Shown piece after piece: positions 53,568-61,815 of a DNA stretch of 64,000 nucleotides (positions within the stretch are counted from its first letter, which is position 1; the number at the start of each line of letters is the position of its first letter). The stretch spans positions 179,735-243,734 of the forward strand of contig JAHJOK010000059.1 in the NCBI GenBank assembly GCA_018820205.1. The letters are read 5' to 3'. The notes below the pieces were generated by a model. The model saw nothing but the letters and a program-made list of their open reading frames with translations. It was not told where the DNA came from and ran no database searches. The position numbers were made by a program, and so were the translations under genes. Source of the DNA: Alphaproteobacteria bacterium. Its GTDB lineage: Bacteria > Pseudomonadota > Alphaproteobacteria > Caulobacterales > Caulobacteraceae.

Positions 53568-53909
53568 TCAGAAGCCAAAATCGATCTGGTCCGGTGACAC
53601 CGCCCGCTTCCGTTTACGCGGCTGGGTTTCAGCCGCCGAGACCGCGTCAGCAACCGGAGCCTCCCGGAAGACGACGGGAGCCGCGGGCGGGTCCCGGTAC
53701 GACCTGACCGTCTCGATCAGCCTGGGTGACCGAGGCGGCGGTAGCGACGCTCCGCCCCTGGTCCCGGCGGCCTTGCGCGCCTTCCAGGCCGTCAGCTCGC
53801 TTTCCCACCAGCCGACGCGCTGGGCGGAGATCTGCACGGGCTCGGGGAATTCTCCGGTTTTCTGGAGACGCCAGGCCGTCGTTCGGCTGATGCCGGCGAT
53901 CTCCTGCAC
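53568..53909 (-). pseudogene. AlpA-like excisionase/regulator, 5' end lost
   Basis: The 113-residue frame encodes a winged-helix AlpA-type protein: IAGISRTTAWRLQKTGEFPEPVQIS, then QRVGWWESELTAWKARKAAGTRG. Upstream the same frame reads L-G-R-L-L-P-W-A-R-V-Q-E, which continues the family motif, but an in-frame TGA lies right before it (near 53,936), where integrase sequence begins in another frame. A proper start codon has thus been lost, and only GTG at 53909 or CTG remains. AlpA proteins control excision or phage-like genes. A deletion that joined integrase to this gene removed its beginning. The C-terminal 55 residues are proline and arginine rich. Confidence 0.65.
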
Positions 53910-54997
53910 CCTCGCCCACGGCAGGAGCCGGCCCAGTCACGGAACGTGGAGCGCATGCCGTGGGGCGTCGCGTTTGCGTCCAGGTCCCTCAACACCTTGT
54001 CGATAGCTGAATTCGACAGGACGCCGCCTTTGAGCGGCCCTGGGAACAGCAGCTCGTTTGGCCTAGCGCTCGCAGGCCTCACCGCATCGAGAACTGATAG
54101 GGCGCCAGAGGAAAGCGGCTGGCGGAAGGCCCGCATCTTCATCCGCGAGCCCTCCAGGCTCCAGAGGTCGTCATGGACCTCGCGCCAGGTCGATTCCAGC
54201 GTCATCGTCTCGCGGGCGATGGTCAGGATGGAGAACTCCAGCGCCCGGGCGGCCATGCCCTCCCTGGACTGGAGCCGGGCCATGAACTCCGGCATCGCCT
54301 GGTACGGCAAGGCCCGCATGTGGCCGCGCTGGAGCTTTGGCCGGGGCGGCAGGAGGTGGAACAGGTTGCCATTCCAGACGGCCGGGTTGTCGCCGGAGCG
54401 GTATTTCTTCACCCCCGCGTAGTCGAGGACCCGCTCGAGCCTGTCGCGCAGCTTGCCCGCGCTCTCGGCCTTCGTCGTCCAGAGCGGCTGGAGCACCCCG
54501 AGCACGGCCTCGACATCGATCTCGTCGACGGGCCGATCCTTGATCGCGGCGGCATGGCTGTCGATCGAGCGCAGCCAGCCTTCCCGGGTCTTGGCGCCCT
54601 TCCAGACGGCCTCCTGGCCCGCGACATAGTCCATCCAGACCGTGCGTAGGCTGGGCCCCGCGCTTCGCCGGACTCCGGGCACGACAACCGGAGCCCAGGA
54701 TGGCGTCGGAACAGCCGCCGGCCCAGGCGAGGCCCGCCTCGCCTCGATCGGGTCCTGCCCCGACCTTGCGACCTTGCGCGCCGCATCGCGAAGGTCGCGC
54801 GCCTCCGCGAGCGTCACGTCCAGCAGCGAGCCGAGCCCCATCTCCCGGCGGCGGCCAGCAAGCATGTAGCGATAGATCCAGCTCTTCCCGCCGGTCGCCT
54901 TGACCTGGAGGTAGAGGCCGTTTCCGTCCGGCAGGTCGCCCGCGCCCCGGGCCGCGCGGACGGCTCGATCGGACAGGCGATTGACGTGGTGTGACAT
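53792..54997 (-). pseudogene. Tyrosine integrase, truncated before the catalytic tyrosine
   Basis: The 401-codon frame begins as a phage-type integrase of the DUF4102 family: DAVRAARGAG-like arm-binding N-terminus (MSHHVNRLSDRAVRAARGAGD; NGLYLQVKATGGKSWIYRY), a SAM-like core-binding domain, then the catalytic domain. The first active-site arginine is in LTIARETMTLESTW and the H-x-x-R motif in PHGMRSTFRDWAG (about residue 350). After WAG, where the family normally continues to the second histidine or tryptophan and the nucleophilic tyrosine, the frame reads into AlpA-like sequence in the wrong phase. So about 60 residues, including the tyrosine, are lost. It would have catalysed insertion into tRNA-Asn. 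Confidence 0.85.
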
Positions 54998-55060
54998 CGA
55001 GAACCACTCCGTGACAAATCACTGGAGTCAGACTCCGACGACAGGAGCCACTCGGTCAAT

Positions 55061-55089
55061 GACCCGCCAAATGACCTGTTTGGCGGGTC
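55061..55089. repeat. Arm-type repeat, right copy, with inverted repeat
   Basis: ACCCGCCAAATGACC (55062-55076) repeats the left copy exactly. Here it is also half of an inverted repeat, GACCCGCCAAA and TTTGGCGGGTC (55061-55089) with a seven-base spacer. It lies between the integrase start (54997) and the right attachment site, where integrase or excisionase binding sites are expected. The surrounding gap 54998-55271 has no other gene. Confidence 0.7.
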
Positions 55090-55207
55090 AAACTCGCTGA
55101 AACGCCCTGAAAAGCCCTGAACGGCGATTGACGCTATCACATTCACATGATTGAAGGATCGGACGTTTCAAGCACCGGGCTGAAACGCCGTGCACGGACT
55201 AAATTCG

Positions 55208-55223
55208 CCTACCCGCGGAGCCA
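55208..55223 (+). other. attR: Attachment site, right (duplicated tRNA-Asn 3' end)
   Basis: CCTACCCGCGGAGCCA matches the last 16 bases of tRNA-Asn exactly. No tRNA body precedes it here, so it is the duplicated target end. Chromosomal sequence resumes at 55224, with the YcaQ-type gene starting 48 bases later. Confidence 0.88.
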
Positions 55224-55271
55224 TCTCGCCTTTCCGGGCGCGGTTGTCATCAACCGAGGGCGCACATTTCC

Positions 55272-56474
55272 TTGGTGACAGAACAGATATCCCCGGCGCT
55301 GGCGCGGCGCATGGCGTTGGCCGCGCAAGGGTTCGGACGCCCGCATCCCGACACGCCGGGCTCCCGCCAGGTTCGCGGCACGGCGCGCCGCCTGGGCGTA
55401 ATCCAGATCGACAGCGTCAATGTCGTCAGCCGCACCCACTATCTGCCCGCCTTCTCCCGCCTAGGCGACTATCCCCGCGAAGCGCTTGAAGCCGAGGCCT
55501 GGGGCCGCAAACCCTCGCTGTTCGAATACTGGGGTCACGAGGCCTCGCTGATGCCGCTGGAAATGCATCCGCTGATGCGCTGGCGGATGGAGCGTGCGCG
55601 CGCCGGCGACGGGGTCTGGAGCGGTCTTTCGCGGTTCGGGCGCGAGCGACGCGACTATATCGACGGGGTTCTGGCCGAGATCGAACGACGCGGTCCCGTC
55701 ACCGGAGCCGATTTCGCCGCCGGGCCTCGCGGCAAGCCCGGCTGGTGGACCTGGTCCGACGGCAAACGGGCGCTGGAGTGGCTGTTCTGGGCCGGACTGA
55801 TCACGACGAAGACGCGGCGCGGATTCGAGCGCGTCTACGACCTGACCGAGCGGGTCATCCCCGGCCGGGTGCTGGACCTGGCCACCCCGACCGAGGCCGA
55901 CGCCCAGCGCGCTCTGGTTCGAATCGCGTCCCAGGCCATGGGGATCTCGACCGCAGCGGACATGCGAGACTATTTCCGCCTGCCGTTGAAGGATTCGCGC
56001 GACCGGATCGCCGAACTGGTCGAGGTCGGGGCGTTGCAGCCCGTGACAGTCCCCGGTTGGCGACATCCCGCCTATGTCGCTCCCGACGCGCGACGGCCCC
56101 GCAAATCGACGGGCTGCGCCCTGCTGTCGCCGTTCGACAATCTGATATGGACCCGAGACCGGACCGAGCGGCTGTTCGATGCCCGCGTGCGACTGGAAAT
56201 CTACACGCCGGCGCACAAACGGACCCACGGCTACTACGTCCTGCCGTTTCTGGAGAACGAGGCAATCACCGCGCGGGTCGATCTGAAGGCTGATCGCCAG
56301 TCGGGGGCGTTGCGGGTTCAGGCGTCCTGGCGGGAGCCTCAGGCCGGGCCGGACACGGTCGATCGGCTGGGCTGTGAGTTGCGCCGCATGGCGGGCTGGC
56401 TGGGTCTGGATCGGGTCGATGTCCAGGACCACGGCGACCTTGCGGCCGAACTCGCCGTCGCCCTGCGCCCCTGA
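55272..56474 (+). CDS. YcaQ-type DNA glycosylase (winged-helix, interstrand crosslink repair)
   Basis: A 400-residue winged-helix protein of the HTH_42/YcaQ family. Members such as E. coli YcaQ excise alkylated bases and unhook DNA crosslinks. The N-terminal part has RGTARRLGVIQIDSVNVVSRTHYLPAFSR, with the Q-x-D catalytic motif in IQIDS; the core contains LFEYWGHEASLMPLE, and the C-terminal part LLSPFDNLIWTRDRTERLF, IYTPAHKRTHGYYVLPFL and RVDLKADR. All these are standard for the family. The start is TTG at 55272 or GTG at 55275; neither has a strong ribosome site. It lies immediately right of the island, so before insertion it followed tRNA-Asn directly. Confidence 0.88.
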   Translation: MVTEQISPALARRMALAAQGFGRPHPDTPGSRQVRGTARRLGVIQIDSVNVVSRTHYLPAFSRLGDYPREALEAEAWGRKPSLFEYWGHEASLMPLEMHPLMRWRMERARAGDGVWSGLSRFGRERRDYIDGVLAEIERRGPVTGADFAAGPRGKPGWWTWSDGKRALEWLFWAGLITTKTRRGFERVYDLTERVIPGRVLDLATPTEADAQRALVRIASQAMGISTAADMRDYFRLPLKDSRDRIAELVEVGALQPVTVPGWRHPAYVAPDARRPRKSTGCALLSPFDNLIWTRDRTERLFDARVRLEIYTPAHKRTHGYYVLPFLENEAITARVDLKADRQSGALRVQASWREPQAGPDTVDRLGCELRRMAGWLGLDRVDVQDHGDLAAELAVALRP

Positions 56475-56480
56475 ACCCGG

Positions 56481-56507
56481 AAAAAAGCCCGACGCGAACG
56501 CCGGGCT
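56481..56507 (-). terminator. Intrinsic terminator for the lipoprotein gene
   Basis: On the minus strand AGCCCGGCG and CGTCGGGCT form a 9-bp stem with one mismatch, followed by TTTTTT. It lies about 80 bases after the stop at 56589 and just past the convergent YcaQ-type gene stop (56474). Confidence 0.75.
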
Positions 56508-56588
56508 GAAAGGTTTGGTGATGGTGGGTGTCCCAAAAACAGGACTTGTCCACGGTTGGGCCGAATTGGTTAACGACCTCTTGCCGGC

Positions 56589-57317
56589 CTACCGACGATC
56601 CGGGAACCAGGTCGTCTGACGTCCGCCGCCGGGCGTCGACCAACTGATGCGCCAGCCATCGACGACGCGCTCCAGCATGTCGTCGGCCGTGGACCGACCG
56701 GCCGGGGGCGTCGAGACCACCCCCTCCACGGCGACAGGCGACGCGCCATTTCCGGGCCGGGACACGCTCCAGCGGCCGTCGGGCCCGGCCGTCACCGTAC
56801 GCGGAACTCCGGCCTCGATCTCGACCACGGAGCCGGCTTCCGTCCGTCCGGACAGAAAGGCCGACTGACCGTCGCTGTCGATCGCGTCCAGCCCCCCTGC
56901 AACGTCCAGGCGCCGGGTCGGCGCTCCGATCGTCAGCAATCCGATCGGACCAGCGGGATCGGCGGCGACCAGCAGTCGATAGGGCGCCGGATAGCCGACC
57001 TGGCCCGACCGAGCCTCGACGATGAACAGGGCGTCCATGCGCGGCCGGGGAATCCTCAGCTCGAAGCGGCCGTCGGCGTCCGCGCCGGCCGCATAGGCCG
57101 GCCCCTCGGCCGCCCTGACCACCACCCGTCCGGACGGCGCGGCCTGTCCGCGAACGATCAGTCCAGCCTGAGAAGGCGTCACCGCATCGATGATGGGCGG
57201 CATGACCCAGCCGTCCTGGGCCGGCTCCGCCACCGCAGCCGGCGACGCGGGCTGGCGGCAGGCGGTCGGCAGCACGGCGGCGGCGACGATAAGAGTCAGA
57301 GCGATCCGTCGTTTCAT
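56589..57317 (-). CDS. Lipoprotein of unknown function
   Basis: A 242-residue lipoprotein. The signal peptide MKRRIALTLIVAAAVLPTACRQPAS ends in a lipobox-like LPTAC, so Cys-20 should be lipidated and the protein anchored in the envelope. The mature part is beta-rich with repeated domain-like segments (SGRVVVRAAEGPAYAAGAD; SGRTEAGSVVEIEAGVPR) resembling carboxypeptidase-regulatory or Ig-like folds, each ending in a DGRFELRIP or DGRWSVSRP strand. The end has WRISWSTPGGGRQTTWF. I recognise no named family. The start at 57317 is placed by the signal peptide; the frame opens at 57425. It is divergent from the LOG-family gene. Confidence 0.75.
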   Translation of the reverse strand: MKRRIALTLIVAAAVLPTACRQPASPAAVAEPAQDGWVMPPIIDAVTPSQAGLIVRGQAAPSGRVVVRAAEGPAYAAGADADGRFELRIPRPRMDALFIVEARSGQVGYPAPYRLLVAADPAGPIGLLTIGAPTRRLDVAGGLDAIDSDGQSAFLSGRTEAGSVVEIEAGVPRTVTAGPDGRWSVSRPGNGASPVAVEGVVSTPPAGRSTADDMLERVVDGWRISWSTPGGGRQTTWFPDRR

Positions 57318-57402
57318 CCTGTCCGTCTGGTCTATAGGACTGTTCACCCAGATAGCCCGGTGCTTCCCGGCCTGTCTCCCCCTTCCAGTTTCTCGAGGCT
57401 TC

Positions 57403-58008
57403 ATGTCGGCGTCGCCCCCCTCCATCGCCCCCTTCGACGGTTCGTCCGTCTGCCTCTTCTGCGGATCCTCCGACGCCGCCGATCCCCGCTACACCCACGC
57501 CGCGGCCGCGTTCGGTGCGGCGACGGCCCAGGCCGGATGGCGGCTGGTCTATGGCGGCGGCGGCGTAGGCCTGATGGGAGCCAGTGCGCGCGCGGCGCAT
57601 GAGGCGGGCGGGCGGGTGCTGGGCGTCATGCCGGGCTTCCTCCGTAGTCGCGAGCGCCTGTTCGACGAGGTCGAAACCCTGGTCGTCACCTCGATGCATG
57701 AGCGCAAACAGATCATGTACGACCAGTCCGACGCCTTCGTCGTCGCGCCGGGCGGCATCGGCACCCTGGAAGAGGTCGTCGAGTTGCTGTCGTGGAAGCG
57801 GCTGGACCTGCACGGCAAGCCGGTGATCTTCCTCAATATCGACGGCTTCTGGGAGACCTTCTTTGCCCTGATGCGCCACAGCGTGGAGACCGGGTTCACG
57901 CCGGCGTCATTCCTGGAGGCCTGGATCGTCTGCGACAGCGTCGAGGCTGCGATCGCGGCCATGCGACACGGTGACGCCTCGCCGGGCTTGAAACATGATC
58001 AGCGATAA
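57403..58008 (+). CDS. LOG family (TIGR00730) nucleotide hydrolase-like protein
   Basis: A 201-residue Rossmann-fold protein of the LOG family, which in plants and some bacteria cleaves cytokinin nucleotides and in others hydrolyses AMP or related nucleotides. The N-terminal VCLFCGSSDAADPRYT, VYGGGGVGLMGASARAA, then MHERKQIMYDQSDAFVV and the signature APGGIGTLEEVVELL (P-G-G-x-G-T-x-x-E) are all intact. The start ATG at 57403 has GAGG upstream; the longer frame to 57190 crosses the promoter region of the divergent lipoprotein. Its substrate here is not known. Confidence 0.92.
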   Translation: MSASPPSIAPFDGSSVCLFCGSSDAADPRYTHAAAAFGAATAQAGWRLVYGGGGVGLMGASARAAHEAGGRVLGVMPGFLRSRERLFDEVETLVVTSMHERKQIMYDQSDAFVVAPGGIGTLEEVVELLSWKRLDLHGKPVIFLNIDGFWETFFALMRHSVETGFTPASFLEAWIVCDSVEAAIAAMRHGDASPGLKHDQR

Positions 58009-58071
58009 GTAATCATCGGTCAGTCGGAGGCCGGACGGTAACGTCCGGTCCATTGCGTTTGAAAACGCATG

Positions 58072-58100
58072 TTGACAGTTTCCAATAACAACGCACTATG
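58072..58100 (+). promoter_or_regulatory. Sigma-70-type promoter for the small secreted protein gene
   Basis: -35 TTGACA (58072-58077), a 17-base spacer and -10 ACTATG (58095-58100). It precedes the gene starting at 58155. Just upstream are two short hairpins: CCGGACG-GTAA-CGTCCGG and GCGTTT-GAA-AACGC (near 58031-58068), which may mark the end of the LOG-gene transcript. Confidence 0.65.
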
Positions 58101-58154
58101 CCGGAGTTGACATTCGGGCCGCCTGTGGCCCCGTCCTGCACCGGAGTCTCCCCC

Positions 58155-58454
58155 ATGCGTGCTGTTCTTTCCGCCGCCGCCCTCTGCCTGGCCCTGGCCG
58201 CCCCCGCCGTGGCCCAGTCGCCCGCCGCCACCCGGCTGGTTCTCGCCGACGCCGATCGCGCACCGGCGCGCGCCACAATCATCGATGGGGCCAGCTGGCG
58301 CTGCGAAGGCCAGACCTGCATCGCCTCGGGCGGAACGGCCCAGCCGGCGCCGCGCGCCTGCCGCCGCGTGGTCGCCCGCTTCGGCGCGGTGACCGAATTC
58401 TCATGGAAGGGCACGACCCTGACGGCCGACGAGCTGGCGGCCTGCAACGCCTGA
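58155..58454 (+). CDS. Small secreted protein of unknown function
   Basis: A 99-residue exported protein. Residues 1-21 are a signal peptide (MRAVLSAAALCLALAAPAVAQ). The mature part has two pairs of cysteines (WRCEGQTCIAS; RACRRVV; LAACNA), probably disulfide bonded in the periplasm, and WRCEGQTCIASGG resembles a family of short conserved secreted proteins in Caulobacter relatives (CC_3515-like in my recollection). The start at 58155 matches the signal peptide; an upstream ATG at 58098 lies in the promoter region. A TTGACA promoter is visible. It converges with gltX. Confidence 0.75.
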   Translation: MRAVLSAAALCLALAAPAVAQSPAATRLVLADADRAPARATIIDGASWRCEGQTCIASGGTAQPAPRACRRVVARFGAVTEFSWKGTTLTADELAACNA

Positions 58455-58489
58455 TGTGACGACGGGGCGGCCCCCGCCGCCCCGGTCTG

Positions 58490-59851
58490 TCAGGCGACCT
58501 CGCCGCGCAGTCGCTTCTCGATCCGTTCGCGGCCGATCATGGGCACGATCGTCGCCATGTCGGGTCCGTGCGGCTGACCCGTCAGAATGTGGCGCAGCGG
58601 CATGAACAGGGCCTTGCCCTTGGCGCCCGTGCTTTCCTTGACCGCATTGGTCCACGCCGACCATGCGCCCGCATCGATAACCTCTGGCAACACGGCCAGC
58701 GCCGCCGCCGCGAAGGCGGGATCTTCGATGACCGGCGTCACCGGCCCCCGAACCATCCGCGCCAGATCGACGACGTCGCCGAGCTTCGTCAGGTTGGCGC
58801 GGACCGCCTCCCAGAACGGCGCGCCCAGATCGCAATCCAGCGTCGCCAGACGCGGCTTGGCGGCCTCGTATGACATGGCGTGCAGGGCCTGGGCGTTAAG
58901 CCGGTCCAGATCCTCGGTGTCGTAACGCGCCGGCGACCGGCCCATCTTGTCGAAGCTGAATCCCTGCCCCAGCGCCTCGATGCCGTCGGCGACTTCCAGC
59001 GGGTCCGACGTCCCGATCCGGCCGAGGTGGCTGGTGATGGCGATGGGCTCATAACCCTGATCCCGCATCTCGGCGACAGACAGCGACCCCAGACGCTTCG
59101 ACAGGGCCGCGCCATCGGCGCCGACCAGAAGCGGCATATGAGCGAAGTTCGGCACGGTCGCGCCCACCCCGGCGGCGATCAGCGCCTCGAAGATCTCGAC
59201 CTGGGCGCCTGTGTTGGTGGTGTGGTCCTCGCCTCGAATGACGTGGGTGATCCCCATGTCGATGTCATCGACGACCGACGGCAGGGTATACAGATAGAGC
59301 CCGTCCTCGCGGATCAGCACCGGGTCCGACATCGAGGCGGTATCGACCTCGGCGTGGCCGCGCGACAGGTCCTCCCAGGACACCCGGCGACCGTCCAGCT
59401 TGAAGCGCCAGTGGGGTTTGCGACCCTCGGCCTCGAACGCGGCCTTCTCGGCATCCGTCAGCGACAGCGCGGCCCGGTCGTAGATCGGCGGCAGACCACG
59501 CGAAAGCTGCACCTTGCGACGACGATCCAGTTCCTCGGACGTGTCCCAGGCGGGATAGAGCCGGCCGGCGGCCTTCAGCCGCTCGGCGGCGTCGTCATAG
59601 CGATCAAACCGTTTGGACTGATTGTACCGCTCGTCCCAGACCAGCCCCAGCCAGGTCAGATCGTCCTCGATCCCCTGTTCGAACTCGGGCGTCGAGCGCG
59701 CCAGATCGGTGTCATCGATGCGCAGCACGAACGAACCACCCTGCCCTTTGGCGTACATCCAGTTGACCAGGGCTGTGCGGACATTGCCGACGTGCAGCTT
59801 GCCGGTGGGCGACGGGGCGAAACGGACCTTGACGGGCGGGTTGGCGGACAT
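58490..59851 (-). CDS. gltX: Glutamyl-tRNA synthetase
   Basis: A 453-residue class I synthetase for glutamate. The HIGH motif is in VRFAPSPTGKLHVGNVRTALVNW, then FVLRIDDTDLARS, ITHVIRGEDHTTNTGAQVEIFEALIA, and the KMSKS-equivalent ALSKRLGS. The anticodon-binding C-terminal part is short but of normal size for the alphaproteobacterial type (family 450-480). Whether it charges tRNA-Glu only or also tRNA-Gln, as in organisms lacking GlnRS, cannot be told. The start at 59851 (MSANPPVKVRFAPS) is fixed by the catalytic motif; the frame opens at 60052. It is divergent from alr. GltX is the known E. coli HipA target, so the HipA in this window may act on it. Confidence 0.95.
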   Translation of the reverse strand: MSANPPVKVRFAPSPTGKLHVGNVRTALVNWMYAKGQGGSFVLRIDDTDLARSTPEFEQGIEDDLTWLGLVWDERYNQSKRFDRYDDAAERLKAAGRLYPAWDTSEELDRRRKVQLSRGLPPIYDRAALSLTDAEKAAFEAEGRKPHWRFKLDGRRVSWEDLSRGHAEVDTASMSDPVLIREDGLYLYTLPSVVDDIDMGITHVIRGEDHTTNTGAQVEIFEALIAAGVGATVPNFAHMPLLVGADGAALSKRLGSLSVAEMRDQGYEPIAITSHLGRIGTSDPLEVADGIEALGQGFSFDKMGRSPARYDTEDLDRLNAQALHAMSYEAAKPRLATLDCDLGAPFWEAVRANLTKLGDVVDLARMVRGPVTPVIEDPAFAAAALAVLPEVIDAGAWSAWTNAVKESTGAKGKALFMPLRHILTGQPHGPDMATIVPMIGRERIEKRLRGEVA

Positions 59852-59981
59852 GGGAGAGGGAGACCTTGAAAGCGAGGCGCGTAGGTCGGTCACGCGCCGC
59901 TCCAAGTCAAGGATGACAGCCGCGGCCGCCTCGGGTCGATTTTCGGGTTTTCCGGCAACGATCTTGCGGCATAAGGCCCCG

Positions 59982-61019
59982 ATGACCACGCCCGCCTCTC
60001 TGACCGTCGATCTGAACGCCTTGTCGCACAACTTCCATGCACTGGAGGCCATATCCGGCGCGCCCGCTCACCCGGTGGTCAAGGCCGACAGCTACGGGTT
60101 GGGGGCCGTTCCGGTGGCCAAGCGGTTGATGGCCGAGGGCGCGCGGACCTTTTTCGTGGCCCGACTGGCCGAGGGCGTCGCCCTGCGCGCGGCCCTGGGG
60201 CCCGAGCCGACGATCTATGTGCTGGACGGTTGCGTCGGTGACGCGCCGGCGGCGCTGAAGGCCGCCGACCTGCGCCCGATCCTGAACCACGGCGACCAGC
60301 TGACGGCCTGGAGGTCGGCGCACGGCGGCGCCTGCGGCCTGCAGATCGACACGGGCATGAACCGGCTGGGATTCAGGGTCGAAGACGCACCCGAGCCGTT
60401 CGAAGGGCTCGAACTGGTGATGAGCCACCTCGCCTGCGCCGACGACCCGGCCGAGCCGATGAACCGGCGCCAGCGCGACGCCTTCGCCGCCGCCGCGACC
60501 CGCTATCCGGGCGTCACTCGGTCCTTCGCCAATTCCGGCGGATGTTTCCTGGGGGCCGACTACGCTTTCGACACGGTCCGGCCAGGCATCTGCCTCTACG
60601 GCGGCGGACCCGAAGCTCGCCCAGACGACCGGCTGAAACCCGTCGCCGCCCTGACCGCCCAGGTGCTTCAGCTCCGCGATGTCCGGGCCGGAGAGAGCGT
60701 CGGCTACTCGCGCGGCTTCGTCGCCTCAATGCCGCGCCGCATCGCCACCTGCGGTGCCGGCTATGCCGACGGCGTGCTGCGCAGCAACGGTGGCGAGGGT
60801 CAGGTCTGGGCCGCCGGCGCGCTTCGGCCCATTCTCGGTCGTGTGTCGATGGACGTTATCGCCGTCGACGTCACCGGCGCGGACGTCACGCTTGGCGATA
60901 CCGTGGAGTTGTTCGGCGCGAATCGGATGCTGGACGACGCAGCGAGGGCGGCCGGCACGATCGGCTACGAACTGCTGACCTCCATCACGCCGCGCGTTCC
61001 CCGACGCTACGTGGGCTAA
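59982..61019 (+). CDS. alr: Alanine racemase
   Basis: A 345-residue PLP enzyme making D-alanine for peptidoglycan. The PLP lysine is in VVKADSYGLGAV (about residue 34). Others: GLQIDTGMNRLGFR, LVMSHLACADDP, SFANSGGCFLG, RPGICLYGG, and SVGYSRGFVA, with the second-domain tyrosine in ATCGAGYADGVLRS, and GRVSMDVIAVDVT. All catalytic positions look intact; length is normal to slightly short. The start at 59982 (MTTPASLTVDLNAL) fits the family; the longer frame to 59622 is in the gltX region. It overlaps the convergent lipoprotein stop by four bases. Confidence 0.95.
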   Translation: MTTPASLTVDLNALSHNFHALEAISGAPAHPVVKADSYGLGAVPVAKRLMAEGARTFFVARLAEGVALRAALGPEPTIYVLDGCVGDAPAALKAADLRPILNHGDQLTAWRSAHGGACGLQIDTGMNRLGFRVEDAPEPFEGLELVMSHLACADDPAEPMNRRQRDAFAAAATRYPGVTRSFANSGGCFLGADYAFDTVRPGICLYGGGPEARPDDRLKPVAALTAQVLQLRDVRAGESVGYSRGFVASMPRRIATCGAGYADGVLRSNGGEGQVWAAGALRPILGRVSMDVIAVDVTGADVTLGDTVELFGANRMLDDAARAAGTIGYELLTSITPRVPRRYVG

Positions 61020-61648
61020 AGCGCCGTCGCCGCAGGGGTCGGATCGGGTGTCGCCGGGGTGGTCGGCCATCCGGTTACCGGCGCCGTCGCTGGTGCATTC
61101 GGTGTCGCGTGCATCGCGCGACCAGCCTCGACCATCGCCATCTTCTCCCCGTCCCAGCGCCAGCGCATGGTCCTGACCTGCGTTGCGGGTTCCTCATCGC
61201 CAGGGGCGAGCGTGTAGGCCCACACCAGTTGCCTGGCCGTCGAGTCCCAGCGGGCTTCCGAGGTGGGACTGACTTCCCAGTCATAGCCCTCGTCGTATTC
61301 GGGGCCGTTGTAGATGATCAGCGGCTGGGCCTTCAGCACGCCGTCTGCGCCCTGAACGTGCAAGGTCTTCCACGCGGGTTGATCATCGTTCGGATAGCAG
61401 TCCGTCAGCACCGCGAAGGCCCCCTCGCCGAGATCGATCACCTGATGCGCGGTCGGCGGCGTGTGGCCGGGCCAATCGCTTCCGCAGCGCTCCATCACCG
61501 GCATGGCCAGGATGCGCTCGACGGCGGCGGCCGAACCGGCCGGCGCGTCTGCGGAAGCCGCCGAAGGTTCAGTCGTCTCGGCCGCCTTCTGGCAGGCGGA
61601 CAGGCTCATAGCGCCAGCAAGAGCGGCGGCCAGATGATAGCTTCGCAT
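61016..61648 (-). CDS. Lipoprotein of unknown function
   Basis: A 210-residue lipoprotein. The signal MRSYHLAAALAGAMSLSACQKAAE has an LSAC lipobox with Cys-19 as the lipid site. After an Ala-Ser-Pro-rich linker (about 22-45) the domain has MERCGSDWPGHTPPTAHQVIDL, AFAVLTDCYPNDDQPAW, ADGVLKAQPLIIY, and ARQLVWAYTLAPGDEEPATQ with a W-R-W repeat (MRWRWDG). Two cysteines (ERCG, TDCYP) could form a disulfide. It resembles DUF1176-like envelope proteins in layout, but I am not sure of the family. The start at 61648 is placed by the signal peptide. It is divergent from radA. Confidence 0.7.
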   Translation of the reverse strand: MRSYHLAAALAGAMSLSACQKAAETTEPSAASADAPAGSAAAVERILAMPVMERCGSDWPGHTPPTAHQVIDLGEGAFAVLTDCYPNDDQPAWKTLHVQGADGVLKAQPLIIYNGPEYDEGYDWEVSPTSEARWDSTARQLVWAYTLAPGDEEPATQVRTMRWRWDGEKMAMVEAGRAMHATPNAPATAPVTGWPTTPATPDPTPAATAL

Positions 61649-61815
61649 CGATATTTCCCCCAATGGGCGGCCACTAGACTTGCGGGATCGAACAAGGTCA
61701 ACGCGGCGCGCCCGGTCGTCCAATATTGCCGGACGGCCCCGATAGACGACAGCTTCGGTCGCATCCTCGGCGACGCCCCCTGCCCGATCCCGTCCGACTG
61801 TTGTAGACCCGCCCG

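Larger units (their letters stand above)
50466..55223. mobile_element. Small genomic island in tRNA-Asn
   Basis: The island is bounded by a 16-bp duplication of the tRNA-Asn 3' end (50450-50465 and 55208-55223). Inside are a terminator, an arm-type repeat (50519), a double nuclease-like protein, hipA and hipB with their operator, an AlpA-like remnant, and an integrase gene truncated before its catalytic tyrosine. The integrase lies near the right end, facing inward, away from the tRNA. Both the integrase and AlpA appear to have lost sequence at one junction (about 53,935), and the nuclease protein may be truncated too. The HipBA pair looks intact and may keep the island in the population by addiction. 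The island is probably not mobile on its own now. Confidence 0.85.

Noticed and set aside
53647..53940. 97-residue minus-strand frame overlapping the AlpA-like remnant
   Set aside because: It is Arg/Gly-rich and lacks the helix-turn-helix pattern visible in the other frame.
57318..57425. Upstream extension of the lipoprotein at 56589
   Set aside because: It would bury the signal peptide and lipobox 36 residues inside the protein.
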